A DNA stretch of 64,000 bases, taken from Georgenia muralis (GTDB lineage: Bacteria; Actinomycetota; Actinomycetes; Actinomycetales; Actinomycetaceae). The DNA is taken from the NCBI RefSeq assembly GCF_003814705.1, contig NZ_RKRA01000001.1, positions 3,416,776 through 3,480,775 of the forward strand, given 5' to 3'. The notes beneath the pieces are model-generated. The model was given only the letters and a program-made list of their open reading frames with translations, was not told the origin of the DNA and made no database searches. Positions 42,946 to 50,489 of this stretch are shown here, one piece after another (the stretch's first letter is position 1; each line of letters begins with the position of its first letter). The position numbers and the translations under genes are program-made.

Positions 42946-43481
42946 AGCGCAACGACCCTCAGACCGACCTGGCCAAGGTGCACATTCAGTACGGGCCCGA
43001 CTGGGCCCCGGTCGTGACGGTGGCCGGCAGACCGTACGACTTACCCGAGGCGCCGGTGCGGATCAACTCCCGGGACCCCCGGGACCTGGGCCGTCTGGTC
43101 GCGCTCGACCTCGGTGAGGCCGTGCACGTCGTCGCGGTCAACCCCGAAGGCGGAAGGTACACGCAGATCTGCGAACCCGACCCCTTCCCCGACCCCAGCC
43201 GCCCCGTCCCCGTCGCCGCCCCGGTCCAGCCCTCCGAGGCGGTGTCCCCGGTCGAGTTCCCGTTCGGGGTCGTCGGCCGGGGATTCCTGCCCGGGGAGCA
43301 GGTGTGCATCGCCGTCGTCGTCACCGCCCGGGACGCCGACGCCGACGGCCGCGCGGCGCTCCCGCTACCCACCCCACTCCTCGAGCGGCTCCCGGCAACG
43401 ATCGTGCTGCTCGGCCGCACCTCGGGCACCCTGGTGATCCACGACCCCGCCGTGGAGGCTCTCGCGGCCGGTGTGGCATGA
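42942..43481 (+). CDS. Hypothetical ICE protein upstream of the coupling protein
   Basis: 179 residues, GTG start overlapping the ardC stop by 4 bases. It is soluble and beta-rich (VHIQYGPDWAPVVTVAGRPY, VHVVAVNPEGGRYTQIC), with a Pro-rich linker and a second beta-rich half ending ATIVLLGRTSGTLVIHDPA. No recognised family. Its ATGA overlap with the VirD4-like gene suggests it is a coupling-protein accessory. Confidence 0.6.
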   Translation: MKRNDPQTDLAKVHIQYGPDWAPVVTVAGRPYDLPEAPVRINSRDPRDLGRLVALDLGEAVHVVAVNPEGGRYTQICEPDPFPDPSRPVPVAAPVQPSEAVSPVEFPFGVVGRGFLPGEQVCIAVVVTARDADADGRAALPLPTPLLERLPATIVLLGRTSGTLVIHDPAVEALAAGVA

Positions 43482-45244
43482 GCGGCCCGTCCTCGCCCCG
43501 CGGCGGCGACGAGCTGACCAACCTCGGTCTCATCCTGCTCGTCGCCGCGGTCGCGGTCGCGGCCGTCCTGCGGGTGGCCGGCACGATCGCCGCGCACCTC
43601 TCGGGCATCGACCCACCGGTGTCGGGCCTCGCCGCCGGGATGAGGGTGCTCGTGACCCCGGGAGACCCCGCGTCCGCCCTCGTCACGCCGGGTCTGAACC
43701 CGGCGCTGTACTGGGCGGTGGCCGGCGTTCTCCTCACCGGACTCGGCGCGACGGCTTGGCGAGCGTGGCGGCTGGTCCGCCACGACGCCACCCGAGCCCC
43801 GCGCGACCCGCACCGGCTCCCCGGCACCGCTACCCGCGGCGACGTCACCAGGGCCGCCTCCACCAAAGCCCTGCTCGCCCGCTCCCGGACGCTGCGGCCC
43901 TCACTGACCAGACCTGTCCCGTCCGACGTCGGCTACCTGCTCGGGTCCTCCCAGGGCAAGGACGTGTGGGCATCGGTCGAAGACTCGGTGCTCGTGCTCG
44001 GCCCGCCTCGGTCGGGCAAGGGCCTGCACGTGGTGATCAACGCGATCCTCGACGCCCCAGGGGCCGTCATCACGACCTCGACCCGCCCGGACAACCTCAC
44101 CGCCACGATGAGGGCGCGCGAGCGGCGCGGTCCGGTCGCTGTCTTCGACCCGCAGCACCTAGCCGACGGACTGCCCACCGGGCTGCGCTGGTCTCCCGTG
44201 CGCGGGTGCGAGAACCCCCTCACCGCGATGATCCGCGCCACCGGGTTCAGCTCAGCCACCGGGCTGTCCACCGGCGGGGTCGAGTCCGGCGGGTTCTGGG
44301 AGGGCAAGACCCGCACCGCGCTGCAAGCCCTCCTGCACGCCGCCGCCCTCGGGCAGTGCTCACCACGCGACCTGTTCGCCTGGTCCCTGTCCCCCTCGGC
44401 CGCCGCGGACGCCGTCGCCATCCTCTCCTCCCACCCCGGGTCCGCGCCCGGCTGGGCCGAGTCGCTCGAGTCCACCATCCACTCCGACCCCCGCACCAGG
44501 GACTCGATCTGGATGGGCGTCTCCCTCGCCCTGGCCTGCCTGGCCGACCCCCGCGTCATGGACGCCGTCTCCCCCGGACCCGGTGAGTCGTTCGACCCGG
44601 CCAAGTTCCTCCGCGACAACGGCACCATGTACCTGCTCTCCACCGGGGCCGGCGCCTCCGCATCCTGGTCCCTCGTCGCGGCATTCATCGAGGACCTCGT
44701 CGAGACCACCCGCGCCCTGGCCGCCGCCTCACCGGGTGCCCGGTTGGACCCACCGCTGCTCCTCGCGCTGGACGAGATCGGTAACCTCTCCCCCTTGCCG
44801 TCTCTCCCGGTGCTCATGGCTGAGGGCGGCGGCACGGGGATCACCACCATGCCGGTCCTGCAGTCCCTGTCCCAGGCCCGCGCCCGGTGGGGCGACCACA
44901 ACGCCAGCGCCATCTGGGACGCCTCCATCGTCAAGATCGTCCTCGGCGGCGCGTCCGTCGCCAAAGACCTCCAGGACGTTTCCGCCCTCCTCGGCGACCG
45001 CGACGAGCACACCGACACCGTCTCCATCGGCGACCACGGCAACCGCTCCGTCCAGCGGTCCGTGCGCCGCATCCCCGTCATGCCCCCCGAGACCATCCGC
45101 ATGCTCCCGTTCGGCACCGCCCTCGTGCTCCTGCGCTCCGCTCCCCCACTCGTCACCGACCTCCGCGCATGGACAAACCGCCCGGACGCGGCCGAGCTCG
45201 CCACCGAGCGTTCCGCAGTCGAGCAGACCCTACGTCGGGCCTAG
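43478..45244 (+). CDS. VirD4/TraG-type coupling protein
   Basis: 588 residues. Two membrane segments (about 15-38 and 82-100) are followed by a RecA-like ATPase: Walker A VLGPPRSGKGLHVV (about 175-188), Walker B LLLALDEIGNLSPL (about 428-441), and late motifs TGITTMPVLQSLSQARARWG and KIVLGGAS. Coupling proteins recruit the relaxosome to the type IV secretion channel. Typical size for the TraG/VirD4 family of actinobacterial ICEs. It is followed by a convergent gene only 2 bases away. Confidence 0.9.
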   Translation: MSGPSSPRGGDELTNLGLILLVAAVAVAAVLRVAGTIAAHLSGIDPPVSGLAAGMRVLVTPGDPASALVTPGLNPALYWAVAGVLLTGLGATAWRAWRLVRHDATRAPRDPHRLPGTATRGDVTRAASTKALLARSRTLRPSLTRPVPSDVGYLLGSSQGKDVWASVEDSVLVLGPPRSGKGLHVVINAILDAPGAVITTSTRPDNLTATMRARERRGPVAVFDPQHLADGLPTGLRWSPVRGCENPLTAMIRATGFSSATGLSTGGVESGGFWEGKTRTALQALLHAAALGQCSPRDLFAWSLSPSAAADAVAILSSHPGSAPGWAESLESTIHSDPRTRDSIWMGVSLALACLADPRVMDAVSPGPGESFDPAKFLRDNGTMYLLSTGAGASASWSLVAAFIEDLVETTRALAAASPGARLDPPLLLALDEIGNLSPLPSLPVLMAEGGGTGITTMPVLQSLSQARARWGDHNASAIWDASIVKIVLGGASVAKDLQDVSALLGDRDEHTDTVSIGDHGNRSVQRSVRRIPVMPPETIRMLPFGTALVLLRSAPPLVTDLRAWTNRPDAAELATERSAVEQTLRRA

Positions 45245-45246
45245 CG

Positions 45247-45681
45247 TCAGCGGTGGATTTCGTCGAGCAGAGCGGCGATGGCGAGCCGATCCTCGCTTGG
45301 ACGGCGGATGATCTTTCCTCGTCGGCTCTCAAAGACGTCGAGCGTGACGATCACTAGCTTGATGCCGTGCTGGGGCACGAGCTCACGTCGACGTTCGTCG
45401 TAGAGCGACCGTTGCAGGCCACGAGGCACACCAGAGACGGTCAGTCGCTCCGGCTTGTCGAAGAACGTCACGGGTTCGTCGTGTTGGCGCTCATAGAACT
45501 CCACGACGAGGTTGAAGTCGGGCCAGTACGCATCGACGGGCAGAGCGACCTGTCGCCCGGTCTTCGGAGACGGATCCCCGAGCAGCCAAGGGAAACGATG
45601 CTGGCGAAGCGCCTGCACGCCAAGCACCGCATCACACAGGTCGATCACATAGTGCTCGTCGCTGGATGCCCGGGTGGCCAC
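45247..45681 (-). CDS. Putative PD-(D/E)XK-like nuclease, antisense to the transfer genes
   Basis: 144 residues from GTG at 45681, or 156 from GTG at 45717. PVDAYWPDFNLVVEFYERQH and later RRRELVPQHGIKLVIVTLD have the Asp, Glu and beta-strand layout of small PD-(D/E)XK or VSR-like nucleases; a lysine in the classical position is not obvious. TAGGGT lies 7 nt before the 45681 start, favouring it as a leaderless gene. It runs against the surrounding operon. Possibly a restriction- or repair-type cargo gene. Confidence 0.5.
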   Translation of the reverse strand: MATRASSDEHYVIDLCDAVLGVQALRQHRFPWLLGDPSPKTGRQVALPVDAYWPDFNLVVEFYERQHDEPVTFFDKPERLTVSGVPRGLQRSLYDERRRELVPQHGIKLVIVTLDVFESRRGKIIRRPSEDRLAIAALLDEIHR

Positions 45682-45779
45682 GGCTGTGACCCTAGACGGG
45701 CGTGTCACACATCGCACACCTCCTTGTCGACACGGGCGCTCGCGCAGTAGGCGCCGTCCGACCGGAGGAGGGGGTCGTC

Positions 45780-45911
45780 ATGACCATCCCTGTCCAGCAG
45801 TCCCTGGCGGGCTTCATCGCCGGCAACGCGGAAGCCTCGTTCACCGACGCCGGTATCACCCAGGTCCGCTTCCGCCCGGATGCGTCGCCGGGCCACGGGA
45901 TCGGGCTGTGA
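45780..45911 (+). CDS. Very small protein (43 aa) with strong ribosome site
   Basis: ATG at 45780 is preceded by a GGAGGAGGGGG stretch at ideal distance and the frame MTIPVQQSLAGFIAGNAE continues for 43 codons to a TGATG overlap with the next gene. No motif recognised. The ribosome site and coupling argue that it is real. Confidence 0.55.
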   Translation: MTIPVQQSLAGFIAGNAEASFTDAGITQVRFRPDASPGHGIGL

Positions 45912-46537
45912 TGGACGGTCAGGTTCCCTGGCAGTTCGACACGGACCCTGCCGACCCATTCGACGACTTCCTGTCGAACCGGCAGTTCGTCGAGTACGAG
46001 GCCGAGCTCGCCGCCGACCTGAACGATGCGGTCGATGCGGTTGGCGAGGTCGAGCCCGTCGACTGGCGAACCCTCACCGCCGTCGAGGCTGAGATGCACT
46101 GGCGGTCGCTGGACACGTTCGTCCACTGGCTCCGCACCACCTACGGCCTGCCACCGACCGTGATCCCACCGCTGTGGCACCGCCACCCCGAACTGGTCTG
46201 GGAACTGTCCGCGCTCCACACACACTGGATGGCGTGCTACGAACCGGGCGGCTCGGGCTCCGGGCCGATCGCCTGGCACGCCGACTTCGCCGACACCCGC
46301 GACCGGCTGCGCGAGTGGGTCGCCACCTCCGGCACCCGCCTGGACCGCGACCGCCCCACCCGGGCCACCTCCTGGCCCGGCGAGCCCACCGTCGCCCCGG
46401 CCGACGAGCAGCCCATCACCGATCGGCGGGCCGACTTCGCGGCGTTCGTCGCCGCCGACCTCGACGCCCGCCGCGCCACCAGGGCACAAGCGAACCGCAA
46501 GGACTGGGCTGCCCGAGGCCGACGAGGTGCGTCATGA
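45911..46537 (+). CDS. DUF4913-like ICE protein
   Basis: 208 residues. TFVHWLRTTYGLPPTVIPPL, WHRHPELVWELSALHTHW and GPIAWHADFADTRDRLREWV resemble the DUF4913 layout (Trp-rich helices with a WHxHP-type centre), common beside coupling proteins in actinobacterial ICEs. Starts in a TGATG overlap and ends in ATGA with the next gene. Role unknown. Confidence 0.6.
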   Translation: MDGQVPWQFDTDPADPFDDFLSNRQFVEYEAELAADLNDAVDAVGEVEPVDWRTLTAVEAEMHWRSLDTFVHWLRTTYGLPPTVIPPLWHRHPELVWELSALHTHWMACYEPGGSGSGPIAWHADFADTRDRLREWVATSGTRLDRDRPTRATSWPGEPTVAPADEQPITDRRADFAAFVAADLDARRATRAQANRKDWAARGRRGAS

Positions 46538-47547
46538 CCAGCGGGCCCGATCGCGACCAAGCCCGCGACCTGCGTGCGCTGCGCCGGGAAGCGGACCACG
46601 TCGCACTCGACGGCCACGCCACGACGTCCGCCCGCCCCACGCACCGCATCATCGCGACCCATCTGTGGACCATGCTCCGCCACCTTGGGTTCACCGACGG
46701 GCGCGTGCTTGCCGTCGGTGACGGGGCCGCGACCCTGCTCGGGCTACCGCACAACGACGACACCTCGCCCCTTTCAGTAGTCGCGGACGTCCCCGCCGCG
46801 CACGCCCCGAGCAGCCAGCTCTCAGTGCAGGTACGGACGCCGAAAGCGCACGAGAGGTTCGACGTCGTCATCTGCTCCCTGCCGTACAACGACGTGCGGC
46901 TTCAGGACCCCGAGCACGTCGTCCTGCGGCGCGCCGTCCAAGCCCAGCTCGCCGTGACCATGCAACGGCTCACCCGACCAGGCGGGTACGCGGCGCTGCT
47001 CGCCTCGCACGACCTGATGGACCACCCGTTCCCCGAGACCCGCCGCCACCTCCACCTGGGCGCCGACCTGCTCGGGGCCGTCCGCCTGCCCGCCGGTGCC
47101 CTTCGCCGGCTCCCCGGCCTGGACCTGCCGACCGACCTGCTCGTCCTCCAACGCCGACCCGACCGGGCGAGCACGCGGTCACAGGAGTTCGAGCGCACCA
47201 CCACCATTCACGTCGACGGCCGCGACGTGGAGATCAACACCTACTTCGAGAACCACGCCGACCAGGTCCTCGGCGCCGTCGGCGCCGACCCGCTCGCCTG
47301 GGGCCCCGCCGCCATCACCGTCTCCGCCACACCGGATCGTCTCGACCGAGACCTGGCCGAGGCCCTCGGCAACGTCACCACCCACGCCCTTCGCACGGGC
47401 CTGACCTACACGCCCCACGCCACGGGTGTAGAGCCGGAGCAGCCGTCGGTCGCCGACCTCACCCGTCGGCACCACCGCCGGGAGGCCCCCACGCCGTCAC
47501 GGCCGCACCTGCGCCGCGCCGATAGCCACACCGGACTCGAGCCATGA
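46534..47547 (+). CDS. N6-methyltransferase-like ICE protein
   Basis: 337 residues. A Rossmann-type glycine strand (GRVLAVGDGAATLLGL), a motif-IV-like CSLPYNDVRL, RLTRPGGYAALLASHDLMD and GAVRLPAGALRRLPGLDLP then TDLLVLQRR match the methylase half of large helicase-methyltransferase proteins of plasmids. The motif NPPF/Y is altered to SLPY, and the helicase part is absent. It could be a DNA-binding derivative or an atypical methylase. Last backbone gene before xis. Confidence 0.55.
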   Translation: MTSGPDRDQARDLRALRREADHVALDGHATTSARPTHRIIATHLWTMLRHLGFTDGRVLAVGDGAATLLGLPHNDDTSPLSVVADVPAAHAPSSQLSVQVRTPKAHERFDVVICSLPYNDVRLQDPEHVVLRRAVQAQLAVTMQRLTRPGGYAALLASHDLMDHPFPETRRHLHLGADLLGAVRLPAGALRRLPGLDLPTDLLVLQRRPDRASTRSQEFERTTTIHVDGRDVEINTYFENHADQVLGAVGADPLAWGPAAITVSATPDRLDRDLAEALGNVTTHALRTGLTYTPHATGVEPEQPSVADLTRRHHRREAPTPSRPHLRRADSHTGLEP

Positions 47548-47679
47548 ACGCAGAGGCGAGGACGACACCGGCCGTCCGAACGCTGCGGCTGTGCGTGCCT
47601 CGGGCGACCTGTCTCTGGCCGAACGGCTGGTGGCTGACCGCCCATTGTGAGATTACTGACAAGACTGGAGATGAGCGCC

Positions 47680-47907
47680 ATGCGGTCCTCAAAGACGACC
47701 ACCGTCCCAAGCGCCGCGCTTCCCGCCAACTTGGTCTCGTTGGCAGTCGCTGCCGAACACATCGGCGTCCACCCGAAGACGTTGCGCCGGCGGATCGCCG
47801 ACGGCACTCTCACCGGCTATCGCATCGGCCGGATGGTCAGGGTGGACCTCGACGAGGTCGCCCGGTGCCTCATCACGACGATCACCACGACGCGCACAGT
47901 TGCGTGA
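47680..47907 (+). CDS. Excisionase-like helix-turn-helix protein
   Basis: 75 residues. SLAVAAEHIGVHPKTLRRRI and GYRIGRMVRVDLDEVARCL form a MerR-like winged helix of the Xis/HTH_17 type that reads attachment-site DNA and promotes excision. ATG at 47680 has GGAG 9 nt upstream and is preferred over 47671 and GTG 47647. It is convergent with the integrase, about 200 bases away. Confidence 0.8.
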   Translation: MRSSKTTTVPSAALPANLVSLAVAAEHIGVHPKTLRRRIADGTLTGYRIGRMVRVDLDEVARCLITTITTTRTVA

Positions 47908-48114
47908 GTCTCGGTCCCCGGCGCTCAGGCGATACTGGTCCTTGGCGGTCGTCCATGGGCCTACGGCTCCGGGCCCCTGGGCCTACGCCTTCATCGGGCC
48001 GGGTATCGGTGCCGATCGCACCGCCATTTTGCCAGCTGTCCGTGGTCCCAGTCGTATGACGCCGTGGGCCTAACGCCCTCGAACCCGTGCGCCCCTGCAC
48101 AGTCCAGAGGCGGT

Positions 48115-49332
48115 TCACGTGGACCGTTTGCCGCCGGTGGCTTTCCGCCGGGAGCCCTTGCGGGCGTCGGGAGCGGGCGTTCTCTTCTTCGCCGCCGTCA
48201 GGTCGACCGGCAGCGTGATGAAGTCGTCCAGCGCGACGGCGATGTGAGCGTCGCGTGCCGCGACGGCCGCCTGGTACTTCATGGCCGCGTTCGGGGTGGT
48301 GTGCCCGAGGCGGGCCTGCAGCTCAGCGATCGTCGCGCCCGTTCGGGCCGCCTGGGTCGCCGCGGTCGCACGCAGGTCGTGGATGCGCAGGTCTGGCCTG
48401 CCGATCGCCTGTCGTGCCTCGTTCCAGACCTTGTGAAGCACCGATTGAGAGATCGGTGTGCCGATGCGGGAGGGGAAGACCAGGCCGTCGGGACCGGCCT
48501 GGGAGAACTCGCTCATGTGCGTCTCGAGAACCCCGATCACCGAGGCCGGTAGATGCACGATCCGCGCACCGGCCTCGGTCTTGACCCCGCGCACGACCTT
48601 GCCCTGGCCGCGCAGGTTCTGGACCTGCTCATCGACGACGACCCTGCGCCCGACCAGGTCGACGTTCCGGCGACGCAGGTTGCGGAACTCCCCGGAGCGC
48701 AGGCCCGACCAGGCCGCCAGCAGGATCATGGCCCGGTACCTCTTGTCGAGGTGAAGCAGCGCCTCAGCGATCTCCTCGGGCGTAGCGATGGTCTTCTTCG
48801 ACCGGCGTGGCGCTTCGGAGGCGCCACGGATGGTGCACGGGTTGTGGTCGACGAGCCGGTCACGCACTGCGGCGTTGAAGACCGAAGACACGAACCCGTA
48901 CACCCGCGCGCTCATGGTCGTTCCGGTGTGCTCCTGCAGTCGGCTGTACCAGGCGGTGATGTCGCGGGCGGAGATCGCCCTGAGCGACTTCCCGCCGAGC
49001 TCGTCATGAGTAAGGAATCTCTCGACGTAGGTCTCGTACTCCTCGCGGGTGCGGGGGGCGAGCTTGCGGATCTTTATGTTGGCCCCGACGTACTCGTTGA
49101 GGGTGACGGTGACACGCGCCACGCGCTGGTCGGGCGGGACCCACTCCCCCCGCGCGATCAGCGCCTCCTCGGCGTACAGCCACGCCTCGGCGTCGATCTT
49201 GGTCGTGAAGCTCCGGTGATAGCGCCCGAGATCCGGCCCCCGGTAGCGCGCGCGCCACCCGGTCGTCTTGCCGGTCTTCGCGTTCTTGCGGCGCTCGGTG
49301 TTGCCGAACCCCCGCCTGCTTCCTGCTGCCAT
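48115..49332 (-). CDS. int: ICE integrase, tyrosine recombinase
   Basis: 405 residues. An N-terminal arm-binding domain (WRARYRGPDLGRYHRSFTTK) and SAM-like domain lead to the catalytic part: Arg in AAWSGLRSGEFRNLRRR, Lys in GVKTEAGARIVHLP, HDLRATAATQAART, and ARLGHTTPNAAMKYQ with the Tyr. All active-site residues are present. The Lys/Arg-rich C-terminal tail is typical. GTAGGAGG lies upstream of its ATG. Next to the 3' end of tRNA-Val, it should integrate the element there. Confidence 0.92.
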   Translation of the reverse strand: MAAGSRRGFGNTERRKNAKTGKTTGWRARYRGPDLGRYHRSFTTKIDAEAWLYAEEALIARGEWVPPDQRVARVTVTLNEYVGANIKIRKLAPRTREEYETYVERFLTHDELGGKSLRAISARDITAWYSRLQEHTGTTMSARVYGFVSSVFNAAVRDRLVDHNPCTIRGASEAPRRSKKTIATPEEIAEALLHLDKRYRAMILLAAWSGLRSGEFRNLRRRNVDLVGRRVVVDEQVQNLRGQGKVVRGVKTEAGARIVHLPASVIGVLETHMSEFSQAGPDGLVFPSRIGTPISQSVLHKVWNEARQAIGRPDLRIHDLRATAATQAARTGATIAELQARLGHTTPNAAMKYQAAVAARDAHIAVALDDFITLPVDLTAAKKRTPAPDARKGSRRKATGGKRST

Positions 49333-49383
49333 CGGCTTCTCGCCTCCTACGGACTAGGTGTCTCTCGATCACCAGTCCGTGGG

Positions 49384-49416
49384 CCCCCTGTGGGCCCACC
49401 AGGGGCCCACAGGGGG
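49384..49416. repeat. Perfect 14-bp inverted repeat between int and tRNA-Val
   Basis: CCCCCTGTGGGCCC (49384-49397) and GGGCCCACAGGGGG (49403-49416) are exact complements around a 5-base loop. It lies about 50 bases upstream of int and about 90 bases from the tRNA. There is no T-run on either side, so a recombinase arm site or regulator site is as likely as a terminator. Confidence 0.8.
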
Positions 49417-49454
49417 CATTCAGGTCCTCTTGTGTCCACCTGGGGCGGGCACAG

Positions 49455-49491
49455 AAAAGGCCCCTGACCTGCGACTTCGCTGGTCAGAGGC
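49455..49491 (-). terminator. Rho-independent terminator after tRNA-Val(CAC)
   Basis: On the minus strand GCCTCTGACC (49491-49482) pairs with GGTCAGGGGC (49469-49460), with one mismatch, followed by CTTTTC. It lies 14 bases beyond the tRNA 3' end. Confidence 0.7.
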
Positions 49492-49504
49492 ACCATCTCT
49501 GCGG

Positions 49505-49576
49505 TGGGCGATACTGGGTTCGAACCAGTGACCTCCTCGGTGTGAACGAGGCGCTCTACCACTGAGCCAATCGCCC
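49505..49576 (-). tRNA. tRNA-Val (anticodon CAC), ICE target
   Basis: 72 nt, full cloverleaf: acceptor GGGCGAT/ATCGCCC, anticodon loop TTCACAC with CAC, T-loop GGTTCGAACC. CCA is not encoded. The 3' end faces the integrase, so the element has probably replaced the 3' part of the gene with an identical copy. Confidence 0.95.
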
Positions 49577-49827
49577 GCGTCGGGTCCCACCGGGGGTGTT
49601 CTCCGTGCGGCAACCGACTCTAGCGGACGCCGGAGGCGATCGCGAAACCGGCGCGACGGCGCCCCTCCGGTCCAGCCGGCCGGCCGCCCTCGTCGTGGCC
49701 GGTGACCTCGCCGGGACGTTCGCGCGGGAGCGGCGCTGGAGGGTAGGGCCTCCGCCTCGCGAGCGTGGGCGGACGCGCCGCCCGCGGGCTTGTGGGGGCT
49801 CTCACAGCCCGACGGTGTCACGCTGGT
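49577..49827. other. Non-coding stretch between divergent tRNA genes
   Basis: No gene. The open frames are low-quality Arg/Pro-rich shadows. It should hold the promoter of tRNA-Val(CAC) on the minus strand, though no clear hexamers were picked out. Confidence 0.4.
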
Positions 49828-49857
49828 TTGGACTTTGCCAGACGGTCTGGCTAGAGT
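49828..49857 (+). promoter_or_regulatory. Promoter of the tRNA Gly-Cys-Val cluster
   Basis: TTGGAC (49828-49833) and TAGAGT (49852-49857) with an 18-bp spacer, 39 bases before tRNA-Gly. Confidence 0.6.
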
Positions 49858-49896
49858 TCTGGACTGCGCCACCGAGTGAGAATCTCGGCGGGGCAC

Positions 49897-49969
49897 GCGG
49901 ATGTGGCTCAGTTGGTAGAGCATCACCTTGCCAAGGTGAGGGTCGCGGGTTCGAGTCCCGTCATCCGCT
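49897..49969 (+). tRNA. tRNA-Gly (anticodon GCC)
   Basis: 73 nt: acceptor GCGGATG/CATCCGC with discriminator T, anticodon loop TTGCCAA, T-arm GCGGG TTCGAGT CCCGT. No encoded CCA. Confidence 0.95.
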
Positions 49970-50006
49970 CGGAGGCACCACCACCCGGTGGGGCACAAGC
50001 CTTCAG

Positions 50007-50077
50007 GGTGGCGTGGCCGAGAGGCGAGGCAGCGGCCTGCAAAGCCGTACACACGGGTTCGAATCCCGTCGCCACCT
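50007..50077 (+). tRNA. tRNA-Cys (anticodon GCA)
   Basis: 71 nt: acceptor GGTGGCG/CGCCACC, anticodon loop CTGCAAA, T-loop GGGTTCGAATCCC. CCA is encoded at 50078-50080. Confidence 0.95.
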
Positions 50078-50093
50078 CCACGAAAGGCACCAT

Positions 50094-50165
50094 GGGCGAT
50101 TGGCGCAGCGGTAGCGCGCTTCCCTGACACGGAAGAGGTCACTGGTTCGATCCCAGTATCGCCCA
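50094..50165 (+). tRNA. tRNA-Val (anticodon GAC)
   Basis: 72 nt: acceptor GGGCGAT/ATCGCCC, anticodon loop CTGACAC, T-loop TGGTTCGATCCCA. CCA is encoded at 50166-50168. Last of the Gly-Cys-Val cluster. Confidence 0.95.
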
Positions 50166-50173
50166 CCAGCACA

Positions 50174-50208
50174 GCCCCAGGTCGGACACCACCGACCTGG
50201 GGCTTTTG
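50174..50208 (+). terminator. Rho-independent terminator of the tRNA cluster
   Basis: GCCCCAGGTCGG (50174-50185) pairs perfectly with CCGACCTGGGGC (50192-50203), followed by TTTTGTG. Confidence 0.9.
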
Positions 50209-50212
50209 TGTC

Positions 50213-50262
50213 CCCCACTTCGCCGTCCTCGGTGATGGTTCCCCACTTCGCCGTCCTCGGTG
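50213..50262 (+). repeat. Two direct copies of a 22-bp sequence
   Basis: CCCCACTTCGCCGTCCTCGG plus TG occurs at 50213-50234 and 50241-50262, a 28-bp period. It lies directly after the tRNA terminator. The surrounding 50209-50489 contains no gene. Origin unknown; perhaps a relic of another insertion near the tRNAs. Confidence 0.75.
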
Positions 50263-50489
50263 GTGACCGCACTCAGCGGGCGAGCCCCGCGTGCCGGGGA
50301 TGCTTGAACATACAAGTAACAGCCGGGTATTGTTAGCAGCAACGTCAACGTGCAGCTGTTCCCCGTCCCCTTCGAGAGGCCTCCCGTGCAGGACCCCGTT
50401 GCGCCCGTCGCGCCCACCCGTCCTCGGACAGGGTGCGCGGCCGAGGCCGTCACCGTCGCGAACCCTGGCCCCGTACCGGTCGCGGCACG

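Larger units (their letters stand above)
1..49504. mobile_element. Integrative and conjugative element (one end plus most of the body)
   Basis: Everything left of the tRNA-Val(CAC) gene behaves as one element. It has an integrase and excisionase beside the 3' end of a tRNA, a complete-looking set of type IV secretion genes, a Tad pilus operon, a Prim-Pol replication gene, a ParB-like gene, an ArdC antirestriction gene and several nested mobile elements. Beyond the tRNA the genes are ordinary chromosomal ones. The distal end lies before position 1, since the first Tad-region gene is cut by the window edge, so no second attachment copy can be shown. The exact att core is inferred to lie in the 3' part of the tRNA. 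Confidence 0.85.

Noticed and set aside
47928-47938. 11-bp match GGCGATACTGG to the 3' end of tRNA-Val(CAC), between xis and int
   Set aside because: Too short and on the same side as int; a true distal att copy should lie at the other end of the ICE and cover more of the T-arm.
48553-49467. Plus-strand 304-codon frame opposite int
   Set aside because: Antisense shadow of the integrase gene.
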